Origin: Micractinium sp. NFX-FRZ
Lineage: Eukaryota; Chlorophyta; Trebouxiophyceae; Chlorellales; Chlorellaceae
DNA length: 64,000 nucleotides
Direction of reading: 5' to 3'
NCBI GenBank assembly: GCA_029339195.1
Contig: JAPTJF010000285.1
Location: forward strand, 18,025 to 82,024
A program made the position numbers and the translations under genes. Positions 33,640 through 44,800 of the stretch are shown piece by piece (position 1 is the first letter of the stretch; each line of letters starts with the position of its first letter). The notes beneath the pieces were generated by a model. It made no database searches. It was not told the origin of the DNA and saw only the letters and a program-made list of their open reading frames with translations.

Positions 33640-34651
33640 GGCTTGCACCCATGTCCCTTAGAAGCTGTTGTCCAATCTGCCTCTCCCGAAAAAGTGGGCG
33701 CTCCCTGATTCGCTCACAAACTAGCCCAGTCTAGTCCGGTCTTGCCTAGGTAACTCATCCCACCATGACTTTCTTACACTGACTTGGCCAAAGTGGAAGG
33801 TTAACTGTGAACGCTTCCACCCGCTACACCCAACAAGTGGATATGCAGGTGCATCTCCGCTTCCTCAAACTGATGTTCACCCTGTCTGCCAATTCAAGTG
33901 GGCATGAAGGCAGTGTTCCTTCATGAACTGTATTGTCCTTTCATTTGACTCCCTGCCATCCCTAACTGCCATTTCTAAACATGATCTGGCTTCCCTGCCC
34001 GTTTCCTTCGTCCCCTCGCTTGCCATGCCCCGTGTACAATCTCCACTGCCCTGTTGTACCTCCCGCCAGCCACATCATGTCACAGCCGTAATTCATGACA
34101 GCTGTACTTTGTGCCAGCTGCGCTTCGCGACACCCATTCAATGTTGTTGTACAGATCTGATGCCCTTGCCATCCACATGTAACATTAAGATTATGATAAA
34201 CTGCCAGGCAGAGGCCGCTTTACAGCTGGTCACATCAGTCTGTGCGGCGGTGGCATACAGTAAGGGTGTTACCGGCCATGCTCAACCTTGTTATGTACAC
34301 CAGAGCTCTTCGATAATCAATCAGTCAACCCTCCAGGCCTCTCGACTCAGCCCAGATTTACCAGGGGCCGACAGAAAGCGCAGGCCTGCTACCGCCATGC
34401 TACTGCCGTTGCGCTGCGCTAATCTGCCGTGTCCACCGCACGCCGACATAGCGGCAATCTGCAACGCACACACCCGAAGCCACTCTCACTGCAGCTGACT
34501 TTGGCGGCAGCCGGCACAGATGATGCAGGACAACATATGCAAGCAGCCCTGACAACCGTGAATGGGCAAGTTTGCCCCTGATGTCCTATGCCAGCTTAGT
34601 GATAACATGATGGAGCAGACAGGTCAGGACTTCAGCGGCTTTGAAGAAGGG
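33640..34651. other. Convergent intergenic region
   Basis: About 1 kb between the ends of the TCP11-like gene (+) and ethanolamine kinase (-). It is less GC-rich than its surroundings. A 191-codon open frame at 33923-34498 (+) has no recognisable motif and non-coding-like composition; I do not call it a gene. Confidence 0.5.
34220..34224 (-). terminator. Possible TGTAA polyadenylation signal of ethanolamine kinase
   Basis: TGTAA on the minus strand, about 430 bp after the kinase stop codon. Longer than the usual 3' UTR distance elsewhere in the window, so only a candidate. Confidence 0.3.
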
Positions 34652-37600
34652 CTAGGCGGCGAAGGCCATGGCTGCCTGTGCAAGGAACTCGTCTCTGCGC
34701 CGGAAGTACTCGCCCCACCGCAGCTTGGCATAGGAGAGATAGTCAAAGTCGATGCTGCTCCACTTGGCCTGCACGTATAGCATGGGAGGCGTGCTATACT
34801 TCGATGTCAAGTGTGTGCATTAATGTCAAGAAATGAGGCACATGTGTGAATGCCAAGCAGAGAAAGTCGCTGCTGCTCTACTGGTCTGCCGGGGGAGGGA
34901 GTTCCATCTGTTCCGGTACTGGTGTAAAGCAGGTGTCTCTCCTCAGCATCAGGCTCCCTTTAGAGCAGCACGACATGCAGCCACAGCAGCCGCAATTTGC
35001 AGCAGCTAAGGGATGCAAATTTACCGTACTGATGAGACAGCAGCAGCAGCAGCCCACCCACCTGCAGCAGGCTCCAGGTGCCCCAGTACTGGTGCGCTGC
35101 CAGGGCATACACATTGGCCTCTGCCATGCACCGCGCCAGCAGTGCTTGATCCTGCAACGTTATAGCCGGCGGACGGATGAAAGGAAAGGCTTATGCAATG
35201 GTGCGCAGTGCGCCGAACTTCACGAATGTCAACCCAATGCTTGGGGTGATTTTGAAGTTGGAGCAGGAGGTGCATGGCATAAGGCGAGTTTCAAGGCAAT
35301 GCAGGAGTTGAGATGCCTGGCATCTTCATGTTGCAAGCGATAAACTAGGGGAAAAGTACTTCACTTCATGCACGCGATGGATTGCAAGTGCTGCAAAATG
35401 TCACGACGCCCGAACTGAGCACTAATGCCCAATATGAGTTGCAAAGCACTGCACCCCTGCAGCATCCTGCACACAGGCAGTGCCACTGTGCTGCAGCTTC
35501 AGTGCCACTGTGCTGCAGCCTCCACCCCTTGTGCACCCGCCCCACGCTGTGGTGACAAGCTACTGTTTCTTTACTCACCACAGCCGCCGCGCTGCTGCTT
35601 GCGTCATCCCCGCCGCTGGGCCCCGTTGCTGTCAGGTAATGGCGGATGAACAGCTCTGCTGCCTGCTGCCCTGGGTACCGGGTGTAGTCGCACTCAAACC
35701 CTGCGTACCTGCACAGCACAGGGTTTAGTTAGCTTGATTGGGTTTAAGCTAGACTGCAATGACCAGTCACTTGGAGCCAGCGAAGCCCCAGTCACAGCCC
35801 CAGTCATAGCCTGAGCCATGACCCCGCTTACTCATAGATGTTTCGCCTGAGCTAGAGTTCCAATTGAAAATCCACATGAGCCCCTCAGATGCTTGCCAAA
35901 CTCACTCGCAGAAATGGTTGCCCCAGTCGAACCCGCGTGGCGCCCAGTCAGCGTACTCGAAGTCGATAAATGTCATCACTGCCCGCTGCTGCCTGGCTGC
36001 CTGGCTGGCGCCTGCCGCTGCCGCCTCTGCTGCCGCCTCTGCTGCTCCTGCTGATGCATCGGCCGCCGGAAGCGGCACCATCACATTGCCTGCGCAGCCA
36101 GCGGAAGTATTTTTTATATATTTGTAGTGATACTTTGATTACTTATTTACTTATTCACCTTGCTCCAGGCTGCACGTTGATCCGGCTTTTCATTTGAGCT
36201 TCGCCGCTGCCTGAAGCATGCCAAGGTGAAGTTCAAGGCCACGCACATTAGGGAAGCCAAAGAAAACACAGCAGCGGCAGCCCGCACCTGACAGCAGGTC
36301 ATTGTGTGAGAAGACCAGGGGCGATTGTGCAGGGGCGGCCGCTGCCTCCACCCGCTGCACCTCTTGCCGGAGCGCCGCAAAGTCAAATGTCTGGAACAGC
36401 TCCTGCTTCTGCAGCCAGGAAGCAGCATCATGTGTGGGCAATGCATGCAGGCTGCAATGTCAAGCATCTCAACAGCATTGTTCTTACAGGCTTAAAGCGT
36501 GTGTTGCTTTGACCAGGATGCAACATTATGCGTGCCCCCCCCGGTCTGCTTCTGCAGGCTCTGATGGCCCAGTGGGTGCTTCTTGCAGCACTGGACCAAC
36601 CATGTCATGATACATACGTCACACGCTCTGCATCACCTGCAAGCCCAACCTTTCTGCACTTGTCGGCCCTCAACTCTGCATTCTTCGCCAGTTCTGGTCT
36701 AAGAAACAATCTTTCTTTTGCCCTGACCGCACCTGCGAGTCCTCAAAGCTGAACTTCTCCGCCACGTCCAGCCACTCATGAATGCGGCCAAAGGGGGTCA
36801 GCCCCTCCTTGTCCCCCTGAAATGAGAACATTGAAGTGGATGTGAAGTGAAAATTGACGACCCGTGGCCACTCGCAGATGCACCCACCAAGGTTCCACTC
36901 CTCCTTCTCCCCTACCAAAATGCGGTGAACTGTGCTTTCCCTTTTGGTCAAGCCGGTGGCGGTCCCAGGTGCGTAAAGCAGCTTGAGGCAGGGCAGCTTG
37001 ACAGACTAACAGCAGCAGGCCTGTGCGCCCACCACGCACTCCTGCTGTTGTGGGGGCAGGCGCGCACCTGGGGAGGGATGTCGTGGAAGTGCCGCAGGGT
37101 GGCAGCAATGGCTGGCACAAAGTCTGGGGAGGCCATCTCCTCGGGCTGCACGGAACACAAAGAAAGACAGACAGATAACAAAGCACGGAGTCGGCACATA
37201 AACAAAGACAGACTGGAACAGGCAAGGAGTTGGTGCATGAACAAACAGACAAACACAGAAACAAAGCAAGGACTTGGTGCGTTAAATGAGCACTCCTCCG
37301 CCATCTCCTTGTGCTGCTTTGCACAGACAGGAAAATGGAGGCAACCGGTAGTCTGTGGCTGCAACAGCTGCAGTCAGGTCAAAGCAAAGCATGAGTCCCA
37401 CCTTGAGAGAGCGCATGGGCAGGTACTCCTCAATCCGCCCGTTGCCAAACGTCGCCAGCACCTGTCCAACCAGGGGAGCAGAAGCAATGCGGGGAGGTAT
37501 TGGTTGGAAGGCCTCTGCTCACTGCTGGCTGAAGGGGTGCAGAGTGGCTGATGTGAATGCCACAGTGGGCAGTCGCAATCCAAGCCATCTGGCGGTTGGC

Positions 37601-38192
37601 TGAGGCTGCCAGGGGGCGCTGGGCAGATGACGTCAGCTTGATCAAGCTCAGCTCACCCACAACTAGTGCCCCTCACCCCCCAATCCATTAGCCGCCTCAG
37701 TACTCTACTTTAATCTGTATAGGCCCAGACCAGGACTCCTGCCCAGGCGCTTACCTGCGGCCCGAAGCCGTGCTCATGCACCAGCCGCATCAGCACCAGC
37801 TCCCGCTCCCTGTCGATAAAGTTCTCAGTGTTGTCGCCATACACTCGGAACGCCACCTTGCTGGGTGCTGCCCCGACGGTGCAAGCTACGCTGTACAGCG
37901 CATTGGAGATGCCGCCAGCAATGAGGCCGATGGACATGTCGGCGTCGGCGGCACCTGCCCAGCCAGGCAACACCTGGCGGCAGGCGGCTTTGATGGAGGC
38001 ATGCAGCTGCTCCTCGGGCGCATGGCCGTCAACAGTGAGGTCTGGGGCGTGCTGGAAAGGGCGAAATGTGGAGCACGGCATGTGAGGCAGGCGTGGTGCG
38101 GTGTGCTGGACGAAGGGAGGAGATGGCGGCGGCAATGCTAGGGCAGCGGCGGCGGTGACAGAGGCGGCCAGTGCCCAAGCCACGTGCAACAT
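34652..38192 (-). CDS. Ethanolamine kinase (choline/ethanolamine kinase family)
   Basis: Nine exons in phase: 38192-37755, 37461-37402, 37145-37068, 36816-36733, 36408-36288, 36089-35906, 35708-35579, 35151-35062, 34768-34652; 433 residues. It phosphorylates ethanolamine (perhaps also choline) with ATP, the first step of the CDP-ethanolamine branch of phospholipid synthesis. Visible motifs: IAGGISNALY glycine-rich loop, FRVYGDNTENFIDRE, NGRIEEYLP, Brenner motif HND (residues 255-257) and metal-binding IDFEYA (Asp303). NHFCEYAGFECDYTRYP favours the ethanolamine over the choline type. Between Asn262 and the IDFEYA motif there is an Ala-rich insertion of roughly 25 residues. The first 55 residues are low-complexity Ala/Pro and might be an extension or a wrong start; conserved sequence begins at APDLTVDG. 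A cytosolic enzyme is expected. Confidence 0.88.
35478..35520. repeat. 22 bp direct repeat in a kinase intron
   Basis: Two adjoining copies of CAGTGCCACTGTGCTGCAGC inside the intron between the last two full-length exons of the kinase gene. Confidence 0.9.
37160..37282. repeat. Three-copy 40 bp tandem repeat in a kinase intron
   Basis: Units begin near 37160, 37200 and 37239. Each has an A-rich AACAAA-CAGAC part and ends in GGAGTCGGCACAT or GGAGTTGGTGCAT. It lies between exons 2 and 3 of ethanolamine kinase. Confidence 0.8.
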
Positions 38193-38853
38193 CGCTGATC
38201 ACAGATAACACAGGAGCAGGTTACTAAGTAGTTTGGCAAGCTCCCGCGGCTCCAGCGGCTCGCTATTCTGCGCACCATTTTGGACGGGCCCCTAAGAGTG
38301 GCTGCTCCCTCTCCGGGCACGTTTGAGTTAGCCTGGACAATCAGCTAGGCCGCGTGGAAACTAGCTGCAGGCCGCCAGCTGAGGGCCGTCCAAGCAAGAT
38401 GGCAGGTGCAAGTGCGGGCGGGCGGGCCTTCACGGCGAAACAATTGGTTGGGACAGCCGGGTTTTGTGTGTTGTGTTGCAGGCTGAACAGCAAGAAGGGA
38501 CTGGACCCTCATCCTCCAGTGGGTGACCATCTCCACCCTCCCGCCACCGCTGCCGCCGCCCCGCTGGCGTTCCGCATTGGCAGCTTGAAAAATTACATCA
38601 CATGTGGTGTAAACGTACAGTGGAAGCCTCCGAGCAATGCAACTGTTTGTGTGCATCTTGTCCTTGCAATTCAAGAGTCAGCAAGTGCCGGCTGGCGAAA
38701 GCGGCAACCGCCTCTCATCGTTGCTGCACCCACCCTGTCATGTACTGAGGAGCGCCAGCATGCGGCGGGTCGCAGCGTCTCATGCGGCACAGCTGCACGG
38801 AACTCGGCAGAAGATGCTCGTTTTGGCCCAAGGCTTAGCATTCTGATTGATGA
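38193..38853. other. Spacer between ethanolamine kinase and RPA1
   Basis: About 660 bp containing the promoter of the kinase gene and the 3' UTR of RPA1, both on the minus strand. A TGTAA on the minus strand at 38593-38597 fits the RPA1 end. An open frame at 38354-38905 (+) is antisense and unsupported. Confidence 0.5.
38593..38597 (-). terminator. TGTAA polyadenylation signal of RPA1
   Basis: Minus-strand TGTAA 257 bp after the RPA1 stop codon, in the spacing seen for other genes here. Confidence 0.5.
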
Positions 38854-41800
38854 TCACACCGCAGACGTGATCGCCGCCAGCATGCGGCGGCACTCGGCCG
38901 CATAGTCTGTGGCGCGCACGTCGGCAATGGAGTAACGCTGCCGCGTCTCGCCTTGGTACTCCTGCATTGTGTAGATAGCCGCATCGGGGCGGTCGGCAGT
39001 TGACAGTGTGCATGGAGGCAGACAGCACAAGGGCGGACTGGTTGGGCTGTTCACAGACAGCCTGATGCAACAGAGGCACCGCAGAGTGCAAACTTGTCAC
39101 GGTTAGGTGCACAACCAAAGCACATGCCAGACAAGGGGTGAGCGCGGTGAGCAGCCCAGCAGAGTCCAGCGAGCTGCAGGCAGAAAGTCAAGCAGCAGCA
39201 GCATGCACAGCAGGCTGACCTGTGCCTGCGCCTTTAGGCGCAGCACGTTGTCCCGCCACAGCGACGCCTTGAGCACCTCCTGGTAGCGCTTGGCGTCTGC
39301 AGGGAGACACACGGGTGTCAAGTCAATAAATGAAATGGTGGGTACAGGGGCGCATGGTTGCTTCATGCTGACAGGACGGCAGGGTGGCGCAGAGTTCCAT
39401 GCAGGGCATGGCAAGCCCACAAGAGCACCCCAGAAACCCACTGCTGTGTCCGGATGCAGACTAACATAGACCTTGACTGTGGCAGTGACCGCCTTTCAGA
39501 ATGGCTACCGCTGTTACCATCGGCTCACCCGATTCGCGAATCTCCGCCAGCTCATCCGCCTTCATACCCAGCATCTGCTCCGCCTGCAGGCAGACAGGTG
39601 GGGCATGATGGCGGTCAGAGGCAGAGAGGCAGGCAGGGCCCCCGTAGGATGGGCAGAAAGCGGGCCGCACGCGTGCACTGCCCGCACCTCTAACTGCACC
39701 CCCCTCTTTGTTGCACAGCTGCGCCGCACCGCAACGCTTGCGTTCATGACCCGGGCGCTGAAGACCTGGCAACAAACTGTCAAGCAGCAGAAAGGCAAAA
39801 GACACCCTGCACACGTGCACATTGACGGACACCCGCACCAGCAGCACCCCACACGGCCACACAACAACAAGCATGCAACGCTCCCCCTGCTTGATACACA
39901 CAGCCACACAACAACACACAAACACGATCTTCCTACTTGATTTGTACACTTGTCATTTTCGTATAAAAAACATTCAACCAACGAAACGAAGCCACGCAAC
40001 AAACAAACACGCAAGCCCCCTCCCCCTACCTGGTCGTTGAACACCTGCACCAGCGCCTCGCCGCTCTCGTCCACGACCTTGGCGCTGAAGATGTAGCGGC
40101 GCACCTGCAATGGTTTAACGCAATGAGTGACGCAGCATTGATCACAGCATTTGACACTCAACATGTGCGTTGAATCTTGCTGCGCATAAGTGCCCGCCTG
40201 GCAGGCATAACGTCAGCCTGTCCATCAGGGCTCACTATGCCAGTGTGTAGCACATCGCGCTAGCAGGGCCCACTATGCCAGTGTGTAGCACATTGCGCTG
40301 TCAAGGCCCACTATGCAGGTTGCAAACACCCGGCGCACCATGGAGGACAGGGTGGTGCCGTCATACTCGCAGAAGTACTGCCCCGGGCCCTGCTCCACAA
40401 CCTGCATCAATGGAACCATTGGTGGCATGCATGCTGGTACAAGTAAGACTCGAATGCGAAAGGGCGCATGCCCGTTGTGCTGCACAAGACCACCTGCATG
40501 GGAAGAGCCACAGTGCACCCCAGGGGAAGCACGTCAAGTGTGGACGACTTGCATACAAAGGTTTGTTGGTGTGCCGTGCTTGCACAAATACTGCGCAGGG
40601 CCTTATGGTCACACAAAGCAAGGAGAGTATACATAAACATTCTAAAACGCGAGTAGCAAGAAGTGCACAGGAGGGTTGGTGCCGCTGCATCCGCAAAAAG
40701 AATGCCCAGGGCCTTGCTCCACCGCATATGAAGGCAGTTCGGTGCACACAGTACGAGTGCACAGTAGCATGGGCAGAAGAGGCAGGCGTACTGACCAGGG
40801 CCCTGCCCCCCATCCAACAGCCAGGAGATCAGGCAGTGTACATGGCTAGGTAGACACAGCGGGCAGCACCAGCAGCTGCTGCAGCTTGCAAGAGAACCTT
40901 GCACAACACCACAGCAGGCTTCCACGTGCGCTGTTGCTTGCATTGCGTACTTGCCTTGCGGTTGTTCTCTGGGTTGGCCATGTAGTAGAGCGCCTGGTCG
41001 GGGTTGATCGTCGTGAAGGCGGCTGCAGCACAAGACCACAGACAGGACATACACAGGTTGGTAGCACACACCAGATAAGCAACACCAGTCAAATGAACGA
41101 GAACCATTCAAGTTTATCATTGCACAATGCACCCTGTGCTCCGTCAACAGTAGACCACACCCACCCGTGACAGTGGCGTAGTGCGGCTTGTCCTCCGTGG
41201 TGGGTGGGGCAGCTGCGCGGAAGGTCTCCAGCGTGGCACGCTCCGCTGGCGCGCCCGACCCTGTGCGCCTGCAGCAGGGTTGGAAGTTTGTTGTCAGTCA
41301 CAGCTGTGGATGATTTGATGAAGGTGGATCACTGAGTTGTTTCCTCCCTGGGCAATAATTGGTTGTCAGTTGTCATTCACAAAACCAGGCTTAGACGTAA
41401 GGACAGGGAAGGGGCAAAGAAGAAACAGGTTCGCCGGACAGATTAAGCGGATATGGAAGCAGGTGGGCCATGCCCTAGCACACGCGTTCACAACGACACC
41501 TTCCTCCCAACCGGCTCACTTGATAGCTGTGGCCAGGCCCTCGCCCACATGTGTGGTGGAGGCACCGCGGCCGGTGCTGTCATACCATTCCCTCAGTGCT
41601 GCCGCTTCAGGCATGTCTGATGGGTTGATGAAGATTGCGCTGCGCTGCATGCTGCTGACTGCAGGGGAGAAGACGAGGGTTGTCATTGACAACATGCCGC
41701 TGACAGCAGGAGCATATGTTTGCGGTTAGTTGGTGAGCATGGCGCCGCATTGCATAACATGCTGCTGACTGCAACTACAGTAGCACAGTGTAGCGCAGTG

Positions 41801-44800
41801 CGGGAGGAGAGGGGAAGTCGATCTTGCGGTGCATCAATATGCAGGTGTAACAGCGCAGGCAGAAAGCACGTGCAAGAAGCCACGGACAGCATGGTCACCC
41901 AGCACCACTCAGCAAAGCTCCCGACTCACGGTATGATGATGCCCGAAAAGAGGAGACGACCACCCACAGACATGTAGTGCAACAAGAGGAGGCAGACGCA
42001 GCAGCTTGGCCACCACAGCACAGCACAGCACGCACCCGACACGCCGTTGTATGAGGACACGCGGCAAGAGGAGACGGCCAGCACGGGCGCCTGCTCTGCC
42101 TGCTCCTCCAGGTCACGCCCCACGCCCTCCGCAGTGGCGCCCCACATGGTGAGCACCACAGTCTTGAGGCTGCAGGCGGGGGATTGAGCATAGATGCAAA
42201 ATCAAGAACGTTGATCGCACATGGCGAGCCGTCCTGGATCTGCAGGCTTGACCCAAAGAGGAGGAGGGCCGAGCGAAAATGCCAGGAAGATGCTGCATTG
42301 CATCCATGGTGCATTGGTCGCCCTTCATTAATTACCTCTGGTCCACGAGTGTGACGTCGCGGCGTGACAGCTCCGACTGGTCCGTCTTGCGCTTCACGCT
42401 GCCCAGCGGCCGCACCTCGGTCACCACGCCTATCAGGTCCACCATCATCTGCAGGGATTGGGGGGAGAGGGAGGGTGGGGTGGGCAGGCAGGCACTCCAC
42501 GAGCCAGTGGGTGTGGGGTGTTCCATGGGAGGAGGAGGCTGAGGGGCACGGGGGCCGGGCAATCAAAGAAACAGTGTGTGTGAGCGAAGCGAGGGCGGCA
42601 CCTAAATCACCACACCCACCAAGTCAACTTGCCTCGCACCCTTTCCCTTGTTATGGAGGGCACACACAGATTTAATAAGCATACTTCCAGGCAGCTTACC
42701 GGTCAATACACTCAGATTTTGACTTTTCCTGCCAACACACAACGCAGAACTGCCCTTGAGCAAGCACCTCCTTGTCCAGATACACCACCAGCTGTCGGTG
42801 GGCGCAACACTGCCTCCCATTTCCTTTCATGGTTTACAATGTGCACAAACTCCTGTCTTGCGCCGCCCACCCGTCTTGAAAGAACAGTTCTCATCCGCAC
42901 AGGTACATTGTTGTCTACGGATGCTGCCCCTCCCCCGGTGCTGCAGCAAGGTGACTTGTAATCTCTACCGAACCTCACCTTCTTGTCCACATAGGCCGCC
43001 AGCTGGTCGATGGGCACAAACTCCATCTTGGCGTGCATCTTGCTGGTGTCAATGTCCTCGGCTGCAGAGGCAGAAATGGTAGGGCAGTATACAGCAGTGT
43101 TGCTTGTAGCGATGAATACTTCTTGCGGCGAGCGCGGTTGTTGGGGTTGATGTTGCGGCTTCTTGAATTGTTTTGAGGGGCCACACAAAGCATGGGACGG
43201 GGGTGGGCGGGTGGGGCGGGGAAGACACGGGAGTTCAAGGCGCGGGGGTGGGCGCTTCAGCATCCGCGCTGACAGACGCCACGACCACGCGCAATTGTAG
43301 GCATCCGTGCTATGGGAAACAACCAGGCAAGCTGTGCAGCGCTCACCGCAGGCCTCCAGCTCCGTGGCAGTGTCAAAGTGCAGCGCGTAGTCGTTGCGCA
43401 CGCGGCTGTACCGCTTGTCTGCGGGCTTCACGTTACCACGCGCAAAGATGTACACCTGCAATTACAAGGCAGGGTGGGATACAAGCATGTTCCTCTAAGA
43501 TGTGAAGCGCCAGCAGTAAGATGCGCAGCGCCCAAGGAGGGCAGATGTTTATCACGCAAGCAGGAAGCGCATGGCAGGGTGGTGCACCGCTTGTCCAAGA
43601 TTGTCCCCTCCCAGAGATGCAGACCTGTGTAAACAGTGCGCGGCAAGTGCAAAGGCACGGTGCATATGCAGAACGGCTCAGGAGAACCAGAGGGCCAACA
43701 TCCCTAACCCAGATAACTGCTGATGAGGCCACCCCACTGCGTCCTCCTCCGGCCGGTCAGGAGATTGCAACACGACTGCCTACAACTCAAGCACTCAGCC
43801 CCACTCAAGCTAACAGCCCTCCAGCAAACAGTCAGTATCAGATTTCAACACCCATGTTGCCCTCCTCGAGCAGGTAGCACGCTCTGAATGTTGCCAAAGG
43901 TCCATGCAAGCCATCCAAATCCCGGCACGTGGCGTAGTATGGCAGCAGCAGCCAGGATCCCACCCTGCCATTCTGCTCCAAACATCAAGCAGTGAGACCC
44001 CAGGAAGGAAGGCCGCCGCCCTCACCTTGCCCTCCTCCAGCAGGTCGTGCGCAGCATCTGCTGCATCCCGCCAGAAGGTTGCCTCGATGGCGGTGCCCTG
44101 CTCATCCACAATCTCCGCAGTGAACACCGATCCGCGTGAGAAGGCGCGCTTCTGCCCCTTGTTGACCACCTTTGCCTTGACGGCCCAGCTGTTGTTGTAG
44201 GGGTTGAGCGCGGAGATGGGCTGCAGCGGGCGCTTGCTGGCGGAGCCGCCAGCAGAGGCGGCGCCCATCTTCTGGGCCCTGCAGGAGGGGCGATGGGAGT
44301 ATGTAAGGGATCAGGGCGAACGGGGGGGAACATTGCAGTGCACGACGAGACAAGAGGCAAGCTGAAAATGATTGTGTAACACCTCTTGCCGCACCCGCTT
44401 GCGGCCACCCTCCCTGCCGCCGCAGCACCTGGTGCTCCACAGCAGCTCAACCGCCGGCACTTGATGCGTCCCTGGCGAGTTCAACGGCAGAGGTAACAAT
44501 GCATGCATCAATGGCAACCATCAGCGGAGGCAGCGCACCAGCTGGCGGAGGGCGGGGTGGGGTGGTTGGCGGGGGTGGCGTAGGGGGAGCTCTTGGCCAG
44601 AGCCGCGGAGCTCTTCAGGGCGGCGGCGGGCGTCTTGGCAGCGGCCTCGGCCGCTGCGCTGGCGCCAGCTGGCTCAGCAGGCGCAGCAGCAGTATCTTCG
44701 GTCTGCATGGGCTCACCCCCCTCCTGCTTCACCTCTGCTAGGGGAAGGGACAACACCATGGATTGCATTCTCAGCAGGACAACATTGGAGGCTGTCCAGG

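Noticed and set aside
33923..34498. 191-codon open frame on the + strand in the convergent spacer
   Set aside because: No domain, composition unlike neighbouring genes, no splice context; most likely 3' UTR or spacer.
38354..38905. 183-codon + strand frame antisense to the RPA1 3' end
   Set aside because: Overlaps the last RPA1 exon in antisense and shows no family similarity.
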